NCBI GenBank assembly: GCA_965250265.1
Contig: CBDFNO010000011.1
Coordinates: forward strand, 1 to 64,000
From: PRS1 sp965250265
GTDB taxonomy: Bacteria; Bacteroidota; Bacteroidia; Flavobacteriales; Flavobacteriaceae
DNA: 64,000 nt
Reading direction: 5' to 3'
Each line of letters starts with the position of its first letter. Position 1 is the stretch's first letter. Shown here one piece after another: positions 50,102 through 59,057 of the stretch. The notes under the pieces are model-generated. The model made no database searches. It had not been told where the DNA came from and saw only the letters and a list, made by a program, of their open reading frames with translations. The position numbers were made by a program, and so were the translations under genes.

Positions 50102-50995
50102 CTACTTTTTACCTGCTTTAAATAAAAACGCTTTCTCATCTTTACTCAAACTTTCGTAACCGCTTTTACTAATTTTATCTAAGATAATATCTATTTGTTT
50201 CTGTTTATTAAACTCTCCAAACTCTTGTTTAGTGTGTCCAACATAACTCTTCTTTTTGCTTTTATGGACTGTTTTTAAGTTAGCTGTCTTTCCTTTTGAA
50301 AAGAAACTAGAAATACTATCTATAAAACGCTCGAAGCCTTTACCGATATCAGTTCCTTTTTGTAATTGAACAGCATAAAAATATCCTAATAAATCGCCCC
50401 CCAAATGTGCAACATTACCTCCTTGATTTCCATCAGTACCTGTATCAAAAAGTCCAAGAATATGAAAAGCAACAAATACGATACCTATATACATAAGTTT
50501 AATGCCAATTGGCCCAAAACGCATTACCTTATTTGGCATATAGGCACATAAAAATATTAATGCTGTTGAAACTCCTGCTGAAGCACCCACTAAATCACCT
50601 ACATTGTTTAAAATACCACTAGGTAACAAAGTGTAAACTAACATAAACGACAAACCTCCAAATAAGATTCCTAAAAAATAGACATTTAAAGAAAGTTTGA
50701 TACTAAATAGATTGGTAAGTGAACGTCCAACAAAATATAAAATAAGCAGATTCATAAATAAATGCCAAAAGCCATTATGTGCAAATCCGTAAGTAATTAT
50801 TGACCATGGTTTTAGAATAAATGCTGAAAAATCTTTAGGTAAGGCTAACCAGTTTAAACTATCATCTCTCTCAATACCTTGAGTTAAGAATACAAACCAA
50901 CCAATAACATACACAAATATATTAAGTGCAATTATTTTCTCAAAAACACTTAAGTGTTTTAGCTTATCTTTTATATCATAGTTAAGCGATGTCAT
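50102..50995 (-). CDS. Rhomboid-family intramembrane serine protease (second of a pair)
   Basis: The 297-residue protein has six predicted membrane helices with the rhomboid signatures AHNGFWHLFMNLLILYFVGR, the Ser motif VGASAGVSTALIF and the His motif NVAHLGGDLLGYFYA. A charged tail (about 230-297, KTVHKSKKKSYVGHTKQEFG) with the rhomboid-associated motif SLSKDEKAFLFKAG extends into the cytoplasm. Substrates are unknown. Its ATG begins immediately after the preceding rhomboid gene's stop, so the pair is co-translated. Confidence 0.92.
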   Translation of the reverse strand: MTSLNYDIKDKLKHLSVFEKIIALNIFVYVIGWFVFLTQGIERDDSLNWLALPKDFSAFILKPWSIITYGFAHNGFWHLFMNLLILYFVGRSLTNLFSIKLSLNVYFLGILFGGLSFMLVYTLLPSGILNNVGDLVGASAGVSTALIFLCAYMPNKVMRFGPIGIKLMYIGIVFVAFHILGLFDTGTDGNQGGNVAHLGGDLLGYFYAVQLQKGTDIGKGFERFIDSISSFFSKGKTANLKTVHKSKKKSYVGHTKQEFGEFNKQKQIDIILDKISKSGYESLSKDEKAFLFKAGKK

Positions 50996-51745
50996 TTAGT
51001 TCCAACGGTATTTATCAAACTGATCCTTTTTCCAAAAGTACATGATAATAAACCCTGTCAATGCACCACCAACATGAGCCCAATGCGCAACATTGGCACC
51101 AAACATTGATACGCCTCCAAAAAATCCTGATATGATATCATAGGCAACATAAAGAGAAATTAAATATTTTGCTTTAATAGGAATAGGTAAAAATATAAGC
51201 ATCAATTTGGCATTTGGGTTCATCATTCCAAAAGCGACAAGTACTCCAAACAAACAACCTGAAGCCCCTACCATTGTAGCATTATAAATTGGGTAAATTT
51301 TATTCAATTGTGCTTCTTGCAAGTCAGTAATTAAAAAATTCCATTTGCCTGTATTCATAATATCAATAATTGTTTCGCTTGGTATTCCTGAAGTTACCAA
51401 TTCAGAAAAAGTAGGTAAGAAGCTAAAATAGTAAGAACTCAATTGAAGTAAAACAGCACCTAGTCCTGCGGAAAAATAAAGAAAAATAAATTTATTTTTT
51501 CCTAAATAATTCTCAACTGAAGTTCCAAACATCCAAAGCGCAAACATATTAAACAAAAGATGCGTAGTGCCTCCATGCATAAACATATGCGTGATAATTT
51601 GCCATGGTTGAAATAAGTCATTCTTTGGGAAGTGCAATGCAAATAAATTATAAAATAACTGTCCATTTCCAATAGCCAGTGTTCCTACAAACATTAATAC
51701 ATTAATAATTAGTAAATGCTTAACTGTATCTGTTATTCTCATCAT
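50996..51745 (-). CDS. Rhomboid-family intramembrane serine protease (first of a pair)
   Basis: The 249-residue six-helix protein has HMFMHGGTTHLLFNMFALWM, the catalytic Ser in VGASGCLFGVLVAFG and the catalytic His in NVAHWAHVGGALTGFIIMYF. It cleaves membrane proteins inside the bilayer; targets are not predictable. It starts 3 bp after mutL and is directly followed by a second rhomboid, an arrangement usual in this family of bacteria. It lacks the long cytoplasmic tail of its neighbour. Confidence 0.93.
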   Translation of the reverse strand: MMRITDTVKHLLIINVLMFVGTLAIGNGQLFYNLFALHFPKNDLFQPWQIITHMFMHGGTTHLLFNMFALWMFGTSVENYLGKNKFIFLYFSAGLGAVLLQLSSYYFSFLPTFSELVTSGIPSETIIDIMNTGKWNFLITDLQEAQLNKIYPIYNATMVGASGCLFGVLVAFGMMNPNAKLMLIFLPIPIKAKYLISLYVAYDIISGFFGGVSMFGANVAHWAHVGGALTGFIIMYFWKKDQFDKYRWN

Positions 51746-51748
51746 AGT

Positions 51749-53596
51749 TTACATAAATTTTTTATCTAAATCGTCAACACTTATCGTAATAAATGTTTGT
51801 CTATTAGTTGGAGAAATACTAGGTTCTTTACAAGCAAATAATCGATTTGTTAAATGTTCCTGCTCTGGTATTGTAAGTCGCTGTCCTGTTTTAATGGCTA
51901 AACTTTTTGACAATGACTTGGCTAACAAATCTGTTTGGCTAAAATTGCTGTCTGGCACCTCGTTTTCAACATCATTAATTAATTGCTCTAAAATTAAAGA
52001 CACATTAGCCTCGCTAACACTAACAGGTACACCTGAGAATTCTACAACACTATCCTCAAACTTAGAAAATACAAACCCTATTTGCTCCAATTGTATTTTA
52101 AGGCTTTGTAGTATGGTAATTTCATTGTTAGAAAACTCTAGACGCAAAGGAAATAATAATTGCTGACTCACAGCTTCTTTAACGGTTATATGCTGTAAAA
52201 AATCTTCGTACAACACACGCTGGTGTGCACGTTGCTGATTGATAATAAGCATCCCAGATTTAATCGTATTTACAATATATTTATTATGTAACTGAAAAGT
52301 TTTTTGTGTTTTTTTAGAAGTATTCTCATCAAAAATCGATCCTGTAACTTCCTCACTTTCAAATTGAACTTCTGAAAAATCTTGTCGTGAATTATTACCT
52401 TTTGATTCTAAACCTACATATAAACTTTCCCAATTGGCCACAGTCTCTTTTTTATAAGACTGCGAAACACCTTTAGAAATCTTTTCGTCTATAAAAGGAT
52501 TAAAATTTCTGTCGACATCAATATTTGGGTTCGTTGCTTCCTTATTTTTGTAACCATAAGGTGTGTCCATATTATTATTGTGCTCAAAATCTAATACAGG
52601 TGCAATATTAAACTGTCCAAGACTATGCTTTACTGCAGAACGCAAAAGTGCATATAATGTGTGTTCATCTTCAAATTTTATTTCAGTTTTTGTAGGGTGA
52701 ATGTTAATATCTATTGTTTTTGGGTCAACTTCTAAATACAAAAAGTAACTCGCATGTGTGCCTTCTCTTAAAACACCTTCGAAAGCTGAGTTTATGGCAT
52801 GGTTTAAATAGGCACTTTTTATAAATCGATGATTCACAAAAAAGAATTGTTCGCCGCGAGTTTTCTTTGCAAATTCTGGCTTTCCTACAAAACCAGATAT
52901 TTTTAATACTTCGGTGTCTTCTACAACAGGAACCAGTTTTTCGCTAGTTTTTCCTCCAAAAATATTAACAATGCGTTGTCTACGATTACTTTCCAGTAAA
53001 TTAAATATTTCGCTTCCGTTATGGTACATCGAAAAATTAATGTCAGAATGTCCCAAAGCAATACGATGAAATTCATCTATAATATGTCTGGTTTCAACTG
53101 GATTAGATTTTAAAAAATTACGTCTTGCAGGAATATTAAAAAATAAGTTTTTCACAGCCACTGAAGTACCTTTAGGAGTTACAATAACTTCCTGTGACAC
53201 AATTTCACTGCCTTCAATTTTAATTTGAACACCTATATCGTCTTGTTCTCGTTTCGTTTTTAAATCTACATGAGCAATGGCAGCAATACTTGCTAAGGCT
53301 TCACCGCGAAAACCTTTGGTGTGCAAATCGAATAGATCTTCAGCATTACTAATTTTTGAAGTAGCATGACGTTCAAAGCTCAGTCTGGCGTCGGTTTCAC
53401 TCATCCCTTTACCATCATCAATCACTTGAATTAATATTTTACCAGCTTCTTTAATAATAAGTTTAATAGTTGTTGCTTGAGCATCAATAGCATTTTCTAA
53501 TAACTCTTTTACTACCGAAGCTGGACGTTGTACGACTTCTCCAGCAGCAATTTGATTAGCCACATGATTTGGTAATAATTGAATGATATCTGCCAT
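51749..53596 (-). CDS. mutL: DNA mismatch repair protein MutL
   Basis: The 615-residue protein has all GHKL ATPase motifs: ELLENAIDA (Asn35), DDGKGM (60-65), and GFRGEALASI (95-104). The VPARR-like segment NIPARRNFLKS is present. The C-terminal dimerisation domain starts near 430. At the position of the endonuclease motif DQHAxxER the sequence reads NQQRAHQRVLYE (about 452-463), and the later Cys motif is ACKEPSISPTNRQ, so the metal-dependent nicking activity looks changed or lost. The ATG overlaps the stop of the upstream small gene by one base. It coordinates MutS with downstream repair. Confidence 0.96.
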   Translation of the reverse strand: MADIIQLLPNHVANQIAAGEVVQRPASVVKELLENAIDAQATTIKLIIKEAGKILIQVIDDGKGMSETDARLSFERHATSKISNAEDLFDLHTKGFRGEALASIAAIAHVDLKTKREQDDIGVQIKIEGSEIVSQEVIVTPKGTSVAVKNLFFNIPARRNFLKSNPVETRHIIDEFHRIALGHSDINFSMYHNGSEIFNLLESNRRQRIVNIFGGKTSEKLVPVVEDTEVLKISGFVGKPEFAKKTRGEQFFFVNHRFIKSAYLNHAINSAFEGVLREGTHASYFLYLEVDPKTIDINIHPTKTEIKFEDEHTLYALLRSAVKHSLGQFNIAPVLDFEHNNNMDTPYGYKNKEATNPNIDVDRNFNPFIDEKISKGVSQSYKKETVANWESLYVGLESKGNNSRQDFSEVQFESEEVTGSIFDENTSKKTQKTFQLHNKYIVNTIKSGMLIINQQRAHQRVLYEDFLQHITVKEAVSQQLLFPLRLEFSNNEITILQSLKIQLEQIGFVFSKFEDSVVEFSGVPVSVSEANVSLILEQLINDVENEVPDSNFSQTDLLAKSLSKSLAIKTGQRLTIPEQEHLTNRLFACKEPSISPTNRQTFITISVDDLDKKFM

Positions 53597-53901
53597 TAGT
53601 TTTTCAGAGAGAAAATAGATAGATCGAAATCTATAATAAAGAGAAAAATTAAAATGAAGATTCCAATTAAAACTAAGATTGTTTTATTAAATTCAGAATT
53701 ACCTCTATTCCTATTATTTATTCTATTTTCATGCCATTGCCCAGAAAAATCATTTTTATTATAGGCATCGGCATAAGCATCAAACTTTGTTGAATATTGT
53801 GATGTATCTGTATCTTCTTTACCTTTATAATATCTTGGCGTATAATTAAACCTTTTGTTTCTAGGTAATCTTTTAATTAAAGTAAATTTTATTGGTCCCA
53901 T
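53596..53901 (-). CDS. Small membrane protein with RNKRFNY motif, upstream of mutL
   Basis: This 101-residue protein has a basic start (LIKRLPRNKRFNYTPRYYKG), a polar middle and one C-terminal membrane helix (TILVLIGIFILIFLFIIDF). It shares the RNKRFxYxxR start and the single C-terminal helix with the 71-residue protein encoded just upstream, so the two are probable paralogues. Databases often label such genes 'riboflavin synthase subunit beta' because they sit near ribH; nothing in the sequence supports that enzyme. Function unknown. Confidence 0.75.
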   Translation of the reverse strand: MGPIKFTLIKRLPRNKRFNYTPRYYKGKEDTDTSQYSTKFDAYADAYNKNDFSGQWHENRINNRNRGNSEFNKTILVLIGIFILIFLFIIDFDLSIFSLKN

Positions 53902-53908
53902 AATATCT

Positions 53909-54124
53909 TTATTTTATATATCCATTGAGAATATACATTAAAACAAAAAGCGATACTAATATGATAATTAAGGCCGATAGTGAAGTTAACACATTACCTT
54001 TGCGCCTAGGACTACTATTAGCTTTATTCCATTTAGTCTCGAAGTCGTCTTTCGACTCTATTTTTTTAGAATCCTGAAAACGAGTCTTATAACTAAAACG
54101 CTTATTTTTTCTTTGATTAAACAA
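53909..54124 (-). CDS. Small membrane protein with RKNKRFSY motif
   Basis: This 71-residue protein has a basic, polar N-terminal half (NQRKNKRFSYKTRFQDSKK) and one C-terminal membrane helix (LTSLSALIIILVSLFVLMYI). It is probably a shorter paralogue of the 101-residue protein 7 bp downstream. It lies between ribH and mutL. No function can be assigned. Confidence 0.7.
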   Translation of the reverse strand: MFNQRKNKRFSYKTRFQDSKKIESKDDFETKWNKANSSPRRKGNVLTSLSALIIILVSLFVLMYILNGYIK

Positions 54125-54262
54125 GTTAACTTATTAATTAAACGTAATATATTTCAAAAGTACTTAAAATACAAAGAAATATTACTTAAGGATTCCTTAA
54201 AATTATTAACAAAAAGGATGCCATGTACAGATAAAAAAGGGATTAAAAATTATTTAGAGATA

Positions 54263-54745
54263 CTACTGAAGTTTAAGATTGGCCATTTTAATTGCAGCAA
54301 TAGCAGCTTCTGTACCTTTGTTTCCGTGTTTACCACCAGATCGGTCGATGGCTTGCTGTAGGATATTGTCGGTTAACACACAAAAAATAACTGGAATGTC
54401 ATACAATACATTGAGGTCTTTTACCCCTTGAGACACAGCATCACATACAAAATCGAAATGTTTGGTTTCTCCTTGTATAACACTTCCAATTGCAATAACG
54501 GCATCCACATTTTGTTTTTGCATTTTCTTGCAGCTATAAATTAATTCGAAACTACCAGGAACATTCCAGCGAATGATATTTAAATCAGAAACACCGCAAT
54601 CAATTAATGCATCATAAGCACCTTGAAATAATCCTTCGGTAATGTTATCATTCCATTCAGAAACAACAATCCCAAACCGAAAGTTCTTTGCGTTTGGGAT
54701 TGTAGCTTTGTCGTAATGTGATAAATTTTTATTAGCAGTTGCCAT
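54263..54745 (-). CDS. ribH: 6,7-dimethyl-8-ribityllumazine synthase
   Basis: The 160-residue enzyme shows FGIVVSEWNDNITEGLFQGA, the PGSFELIY loop, the catalytic segment VIAIGSVIQGETKHFDFVCD with the active-site His, and PVIFCVLTDNILQQAIDRSG, then GNKGTEAA. It condenses ribulose-derived butanone phosphate with the pyrimidine precursor in riboflavin synthesis and forms icosahedral or pentameric assemblies. It follows the TPR gene by 9 bp on the minus strand. Confidence 0.97.
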   Translation of the reverse strand: MATANKNLSHYDKATIPNAKNFRFGIVVSEWNDNITEGLFQGAYDALIDCGVSDLNIIRWNVPGSFELIYSCKKMQKQNVDAVIAIGSVIQGETKHFDFVCDAVSQGVKDLNVLYDIPVIFCVLTDNILQQAIDRSGGKHGNKGTEAAIAAIKMANLKLQ

Positions 54746-54754
54746 GTGGTATTA

Positions 54755-55522
54755 TTAATTACTAGCTGCTTCTGCTTTTCCTATAAATACATCTATATTA
54801 GTCGCTTCTGTAGCACTAGAAAATTCTTCTTTAATACGAGTAAAATATTGTAATGCTTTATCGTTTTTCCCTAATTGCATAGCAATATTACCAGCCTTAT
54901 ACAAATACATTGGTGTTGTATAATCGTTGGTTTGCATTTGTACTGCTTTAACATAGTAGTCTAAAGCATCTTCTGGCTGATTTAATTGTAAAAAAGCATC
55001 TCCAATTCCACCTTTAGCAATTGGACCTAAAGTTTTATCATCACTAGAAAAATTACTTAAATAACTAATCGCATTTTGATAATCTTGCATATTTAAATAA
55101 GCCATCCCTGCGTAATAATTAGCTAAATTTGCAGCACTAGTCCCGCTATATTCCTCAATAATATCTAACATGCCAAATTTTCCTTCACCACCATTTAACG
55201 CTAAAGTAAATAGAGAATCTTTTTCTGTTCCATTAATTGCCTGATCAAAATACTGTTGTGCTTTGAACATATCATTCATTGCTTCACTCTCCTTAGGCTC
55301 TTGAATAAATTTAGTATATCCTAAATATCCTAAAACAATTACAGCAGCAAAAGCAACAATGATAAAAATATATTTTTGGTTATTTGCAACCCATTTTTCA
55401 GTTTTAGAAGCACCTTCATCTAAAGTTTTAAAAACTCCAGCTGTAGTTGATTCCTTTTCTAATAAATCTGCTTTATCAGCTTTAGTTTTTGGTTTATAAC
55501 CTCTTTTCTTGTAAGTCGCCAT
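54755..55522 (-). CDS. Membrane-anchored tetratricopeptide-repeat protein
   Basis: The 255-residue protein has a Lys-rich cytoplasmic start (KKRGYKPKTKADKADLLEKE), one membrane helix (YIFIIVAFAAVIVLGYLGYT, about 51-70) and TPR-like repeats in the periplasmic part (NYYAGMAYLNMQDYQNAISY, AFLQLNQPEDALDYYVKAVQ, AGNIAMQLGKNDKALQYFTR). It resembles YfgM-type proteins in layout and is conserved upstream of ribH in this group. A -7-like TATTTTTG lies at 55551-55544. It probably acts as a protein-binding scaffold. Confidence 0.85.
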   Translation of the reverse strand: MATYKKRGYKPKTKADKADLLEKESTTAGVFKTLDEGASKTEKWVANNQKYIFIIVAFAAVIVLGYLGYTKFIQEPKESEAMNDMFKAQQYFDQAINGTEKDSLFTLALNGGEGKFGMLDIIEEYSGTSAANLANYYAGMAYLNMQDYQNAISYLSNFSSDDKTLGPIAKGGIGDAFLQLNQPEDALDYYVKAVQMQTNDYTTPMYLYKAGNIAMQLGKNDKALQYFTRIKEEFSSATEATNIDVFIGKAEAASN

Positions 55523-55659
55523 ATATTATATATTAATGCGCCGCAAAAATAAAATTTTTATTGGTATAAAAAAGGGTATTTATTTGTTATTTTTCAATAA
55601 TTTGCAAGTCCTTTTGAAACAACATGATTGTTTCATTCTTTTAATTACTCGTATTTTTT

Positions 55660-56763
55660 ATGATTTTAAAAACTTTGTCATTACTTAATTATAAGAATTT
55701 TGACAATCAAACATTTCAGTTTGATAGTAAAATTAATTGTTTTGTTGGACCAAATGGTATAGGAAAGACCAATGCTTTAGATGCTATTTATCACCTTTCA
55801 TTTGGAAAAAGTTATTTTAATCCTGTTTCAACACAAAACATTAAACATGATGCTGATTTTTTTGTAATTGATGGTTTATATAATAAAGAAGCGCGAGATG
55901 AAAAGATAATAGTTGCGTTAAAAAAAGGTCAGAAGAAGACCTTAAAACGAAACGGAAAAGTATATAATCGCTTTAGTGACCATATTGGATTTTTACCATT
56001 GGTAATTATATCACCAACAGATCGTGATTTAATTACAGAAGGTAGTGATATGCGCCGCAAATTTATAGATGGTGTTATTTCTCAAGGAGACAAAGCTTAT
56101 TTAAATGATTTAATAAAGTATAATAAGGTGATTTCGCAACGTAATGCATTACTAAAATATTTTGCACTTAACACTACTTTTAATGCAGACACATTAGAAA
56201 TTTACAACCAACAGCTTACTGTACTTGGTAGCAGTATCTTTGCAAAACGTAAAGCTTTTTTACAAGAATTCATTCCTATTTTTAAAGCACGTTACAAAGT
56301 AATAAGCAATGAAAATGAAGTAGTTAATTTAATCTATAAAAGCGATCTGTTTAACGAGAAGCTCAATAATCTTTTGGCAAACAACTTAAACAGAGATAAA
56401 GTATTACAATATACAAGCGTTGGAATACATAAAGATGATTTAAGTTTCGAAATTGAGCAATACCCAATTAAAAAATTTGGAAGCCAAGGACAACAAAAAT
56501 CGTTTTTGATTGCTTTAAAATTAGCTCAATTTGATTTTATTAAATCACATAGTGGTGTAAACCCAATTTTATTGCTAGATGATATTTTTGATAAATTAGA
56601 TGAACAACGTGTTTCACAAATCATTACCTTGGTTGATGATGAAAATTTTGGCCAACTATTTATAAGCGATACACATCCAGAACGTACCGAACAAATTATA
56701 AAAAATGCACATCAAACTTACCGGATTTTTAATCTAGGTGAAAAATCATTAGTAGAAAATTAA
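55660..56763 (+). CDS. recF: DNA replication and repair protein RecF
   Basis: The 367-residue SMC-like ATPase has Walker A GPNGIGKT (30-37), the signature GSQGQQKSFLIALKLAQFDF and Walker B ILLLDDIFDKLDEQR. The N-terminal SLLNYKNFDNQTFQF and FLPLVIISPTDRDLITEGSD are typical. It binds gapped DNA and helps load RecA with RecO and RecR. It is divergent from the TPR gene and 4 bp upstream of a DUF721 gene, with which it forms an operon. Confidence 0.97.
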   Translation: MILKTLSLLNYKNFDNQTFQFDSKINCFVGPNGIGKTNALDAIYHLSFGKSYFNPVSTQNIKHDADFFVIDGLYNKEARDEKIIVALKKGQKKTLKRNGKVYNRFSDHIGFLPLVIISPTDRDLITEGSDMRRKFIDGVISQGDKAYLNDLIKYNKVISQRNALLKYFALNTTFNADTLEIYNQQLTVLGSSIFAKRKAFLQEFIPIFKARYKVISNENEVVNLIYKSDLFNEKLNNLLANNLNRDKVLQYTSVGIHKDDLSFEIEQYPIKKFGSQGQQKSFLIALKLAQFDFIKSHSGVNPILLLDDIFDKLDEQRVSQIITLVDDENFGQLFISDTHPERTEQIIKNAHQTYRIFNLGEKSLVEN

Positions 56764-56767
56764 ATCT

Positions 56768-57064
56768 ATGGGCAAACGTCATAATGAACATATAAGTTTA
56801 AGAAATGCGCTTAAAGACTTTGTAAAGACTAATAAGCTACAAAGAGGTTTAGACAAAATTAAAGTTCATGACGCTTGGGTAAAATTGATGGGCAATGGTG
56901 TAAATAGCTACACAACTTCTATTCAATTACATCATGATACATTGTACATAGAATTAAGCTCTTCGGTGCTTAGAGAAGAGTTAAGCTATGGTAAAGAAAA
57001 AATTATTACTATGCTTAATGAAGATTTAGGAAAAGAGGTTATTAAAAAATTAATATTGCGTTAA
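56768..57064 (+). CDS. DUF721 (DciA-like) protein
   Basis: The 98-residue protein has the DUF721 pattern: SLRNALKDFVKTNKLQRGLD, VHDAWVKLMGNGVNSYTTSI, LYIELSSSVLREELSYGKEK and INxxLGKEVIKKLILR at the end. DUF721 includes DciA, the helicase loader or operator found in bacteria without DnaC, so a role in replication is plausible. Its location right after recF is usual in Bacteroidota. Confidence 0.85.
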   Translation: MGKRHNEHISLRNALKDFVKTNKLQRGLDKIKVHDAWVKLMGNGVNSYTTSIQLHHDTLYIELSSSVLREELSYGKEKIITMLNEDLGKEVIKKLILR

Positions 57065-57145
57065 ATTAAACCATTTAAAAAACAGACTTAAACACAACTA
57101 AAAACATATAAGCTTTAAAAAACAAGATAGTTACAAATTTAATAC

Positions 57146-57153
57146 TATCTTTG
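57146..57153 (+). promoter_or_regulatory. Promoter -7 element of the cold-shock gene
   Basis: TATCTTTG matches the TAnnTTTG consensus and lies 27 bp before the ATG. No clear TTTG is seen 19 bp upstream, so the -33 element is weak. Confidence 0.5.
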
Positions 57154-57180
57154 CAGCTTAATTAATTTAATATTTTAACA

Positions 57181-57372
57181 ATGAGTAAAGGTACCGTAAA
57201 ATTCTTCAATGATTCTAAAGGTTATGGATTCATCACAGAAGATGGCGCAGACAAAGACCACTTTGTACACATTTCTGGATTAATCGACGAAATTCGTGAA
57301 GGCGATAACGTTGAATTTGATCTACAGGAAGGACAAAAAGGATTAAACGCAGTAAATGTAAAAGTAATTTAA
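57181..57372 (+). CDS. cspA: Cold-shock domain RNA-binding protein
   Basis: The 63-residue protein is a single cold-shock domain. RNP1 is KGYGFI (13-18) and RNP2 is HFVHI (27-31), with GTVKFFNDSKG at the start and GLNAVNVKVI at the end. It binds single-stranded RNA or DNA and melts RNA structure. It has its own promoter and a strong terminator, so it is a monocistronic gene. The 5' leader of about 20-30 nt is shorter than the cold-regulated leader of E. coli cspA. Confidence 0.95.
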   Translation: MSKGTVKFFNDSKGYGFITEDGADKDHFVHISGLIDEIREGDNVEFDLQEGQKGLNAVNVKVI

Positions 57373-57398
57373 TATATACTAGTTAACTTCTTTGAAAC

Positions 57399-57432
57399 AA
57401 AAACCTACAACTAAATGTTGTAGGTTTTTTTT
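57399..57432. terminator. Bidirectional terminator between the cold-shock gene and ndk
   Basis: The arms AAAAACCTACAAC and GTTGTAGGTTTTT enclose the loop taaat, with T-runs on both strands. It sits between two convergent genes and can serve both. Confidence 0.9.
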
Positions 57433-57455
57433 ATGATTTTATTTCGTATAGGCAA

Positions 57456-57875
57456 TTAAAATTGTTCTCTTCCTGAAAAATGAAATGCACTTTCGATAGC
57501 TGCGTTTTCATCACTATCGCTACCATGCACAGCATTTTCTCCAATAGAAGCAGCATATAGTTTACGTATAGTTCCTTCTGCAGCTTCTGTTGGATTAGTA
57601 GCACCAATTAAGGTTCTAAAATCCTCTACAGCATTATCTTTTTCTAAAATAGCAGCTACAATTGGTCCGCGTGTCATATACTCAACTAACTCTCTATAAA
57701 ATGGACGCTCACTATGGACAGCATAGAATGCTTCTGCGTCAGCAATAGTCATTTGAGTTAATTTTAAAGCTGAAATTTTAAATCCTGAAGCCGTGATTTT
57801 TTCTAATATAGCTCCAATGTGTCCTTTTTCAACCGAATCCGGCTTAAGCATTGTAAATGTTCTATTTGTTGCCAT
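57456..57875 (-). CDS. ndk: Nucleoside diphosphate kinase
   Basis: The 139-residue enzyme begins NRTFTMLKPDSVEKGHIGAI and has the active-site motif NAVHGSDS with the phosphorylated His117. The length fits the family. It transfers gamma phosphate from ATP to other nucleoside diphosphates through a phospho-His intermediate. A well-matched promoter (57895-57924) lies upstream, and a bidirectional terminator lies past its end. Confidence 0.97.
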   Translation of the reverse strand: MATNRTFTMLKPDSVEKGHIGAILEKITASGFKISALKLTQMTIADAEAFYAVHSERPFYRELVEYMTRGPIVAAILEKDNAVEDFRTLIGATNPTEAAEGTIRKLYAASIGENAVHGSDSDENAAIESAFHFSGREQF

Positions 57876-57894
57876 TGTATATTTTAATTTGGCG

Positions 57895-57924
57895 CAAAAA
57901 TAAAGCTTTTATGCAAATTTGCAA
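57895..57924 (-). promoter_or_regulatory. Promoter of ndk
   Basis: On the minus strand TTG (57924-57922) and TATTTTTG (57902-57895) are separated by 19 bp, matching the phylum's -33/-7 consensus, about 20 bp before the ndk start codon. Confidence 0.65.
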
Positions 57925-57927
57925 GTA

Positions 57928-58968
57928 TTAATATGTTTGTATTAACTCCTGTTGTAAAACATTATTTTCGCCTCGCATTTGCATTGTAACAGTATTGTTT
58001 TTAAAATCGAATTTTAAAAGGCCAAAACTCTTTTCAGAGACAACCTTCCCTACTCTAAATTGATTTAGTTCACCTTGAAAATTGCTGTAAGAATGTGTCA
58101 TACCACTTGAAGTGAAATCTATCAGTGGATAAGCTAAACCATCTTCTTCCTTTTTCGAAAATTCCGATAGGTGCCTGTCTCCTGAAAGAATAATAGCATT
58201 TTTTACTTTAGTGCTTTTAATAAGGTTAATTAATTTATCACTTTCATGAATCATATTTCCCCAACTTTCATAACCATGTTCAGAAGATAAGAACTGAATA
58301 CTACTTACAATAATATTAAATGATGCTTTAGAATTTCGAAGTTGATTTGTTAACCAATTCCATTGAGTATTTCCAAGCATACTTCCTTCTCCATAGGTGT
58401 TAGGCCTATATCTTTTTCTTGTTATAGTATCTTTAGTAAGTGCTGTTCTAGAATATCTTGTATCTAATAAAATAATTTTAATAACTTGATCATTAATTGT
58501 ATATTCTTTGGCAAAATATACACCTTCTTGTTGTCTCCTCTTATCATTTTTATCTACATCAATAAAATCTAAAAATAAATCTTGAGCTTGTACTTTTTTA
58601 AGGTATTCTGCACCTCCGTCATTTAAGCCATAATCATGATCGTCCCAAGTAGCCAAAACCTCTACTTTTTTAATAAAGTCATTATATTTGAGTTCATTTT
58701 TTTGTTTCTTATAATTTTTCTCCATTAAAATCATATCTTCAGTGTCCGTGTATATTACGTCACCTCCCCAAATCCAAACATCAGGTGTGTTTTTAACTAT
58801 TTCTTTCCATAAAACATTAGGTAAAGCTTGATTATTACATGAACCAAAAGCAATGATAAAATCTTGGGAAACTTCTTTAGAATTTACTGTTTCAGATAGT
58901 TCTTTATTTTGAGTTTTACAAGAAACAAAAACTATAAGTATAAAGATAATGTATTTTAAATAGTTCAT
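57928..58968 (-). CDS. PhoD-like alkaline phosphatase, lipoprotein
   Basis: The 346-residue protein has a lipobox (FVSC, Cys17). Metal-binding motifs of the PhoD family are visible: IAFGSCNNQALPNVLW, DVWIWGGDVIYTDTE, VLATWDDHDYGLND, IKIILLDTRYSRT and AIILSGDRHLSEFSK. Such enzymes hydrolyse phosphomono- or diesters with Ca/Fe or related metals at the cell surface or in the periplasm. The substrate is unknown. It is divergent from the DHH gene; no Pho box was recognised. Confidence 0.88.
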   Translation of the reverse strand: MNYLKYIIFILIVFVSCKTQNKELSETVNSKEVSQDFIIAFGSCNNQALPNVLWKEIVKNTPDVWIWGGDVIYTDTEDMILMEKNYKKQKNELKYNDFIKKVEVLATWDDHDYGLNDGGAEYLKKVQAQDLFLDFIDVDKNDKRRQQEGVYFAKEYTINDQVIKIILLDTRYSRTALTKDTITRKRYRPNTYGEGSMLGNTQWNWLTNQLRNSKASFNIIVSSIQFLSSEHGYESWGNMIHESDKLINLIKSTKVKNAIILSGDRHLSEFSKKEEDGLAYPLIDFTSSGMTHSYSNFQGELNQFRVGKVVSEKSFGLLKFDFKNNTVTMQMRGENNVLQQELIQTY

Positions 58969-59057
58969 TTTTAAGAATTTTAATTTAATGCAAAATAGCT
59001 AATTAGTTGTTAAAAACAAGATACAGAAAAAGTAAAAAATTGTATCTTCGCTGCCGT

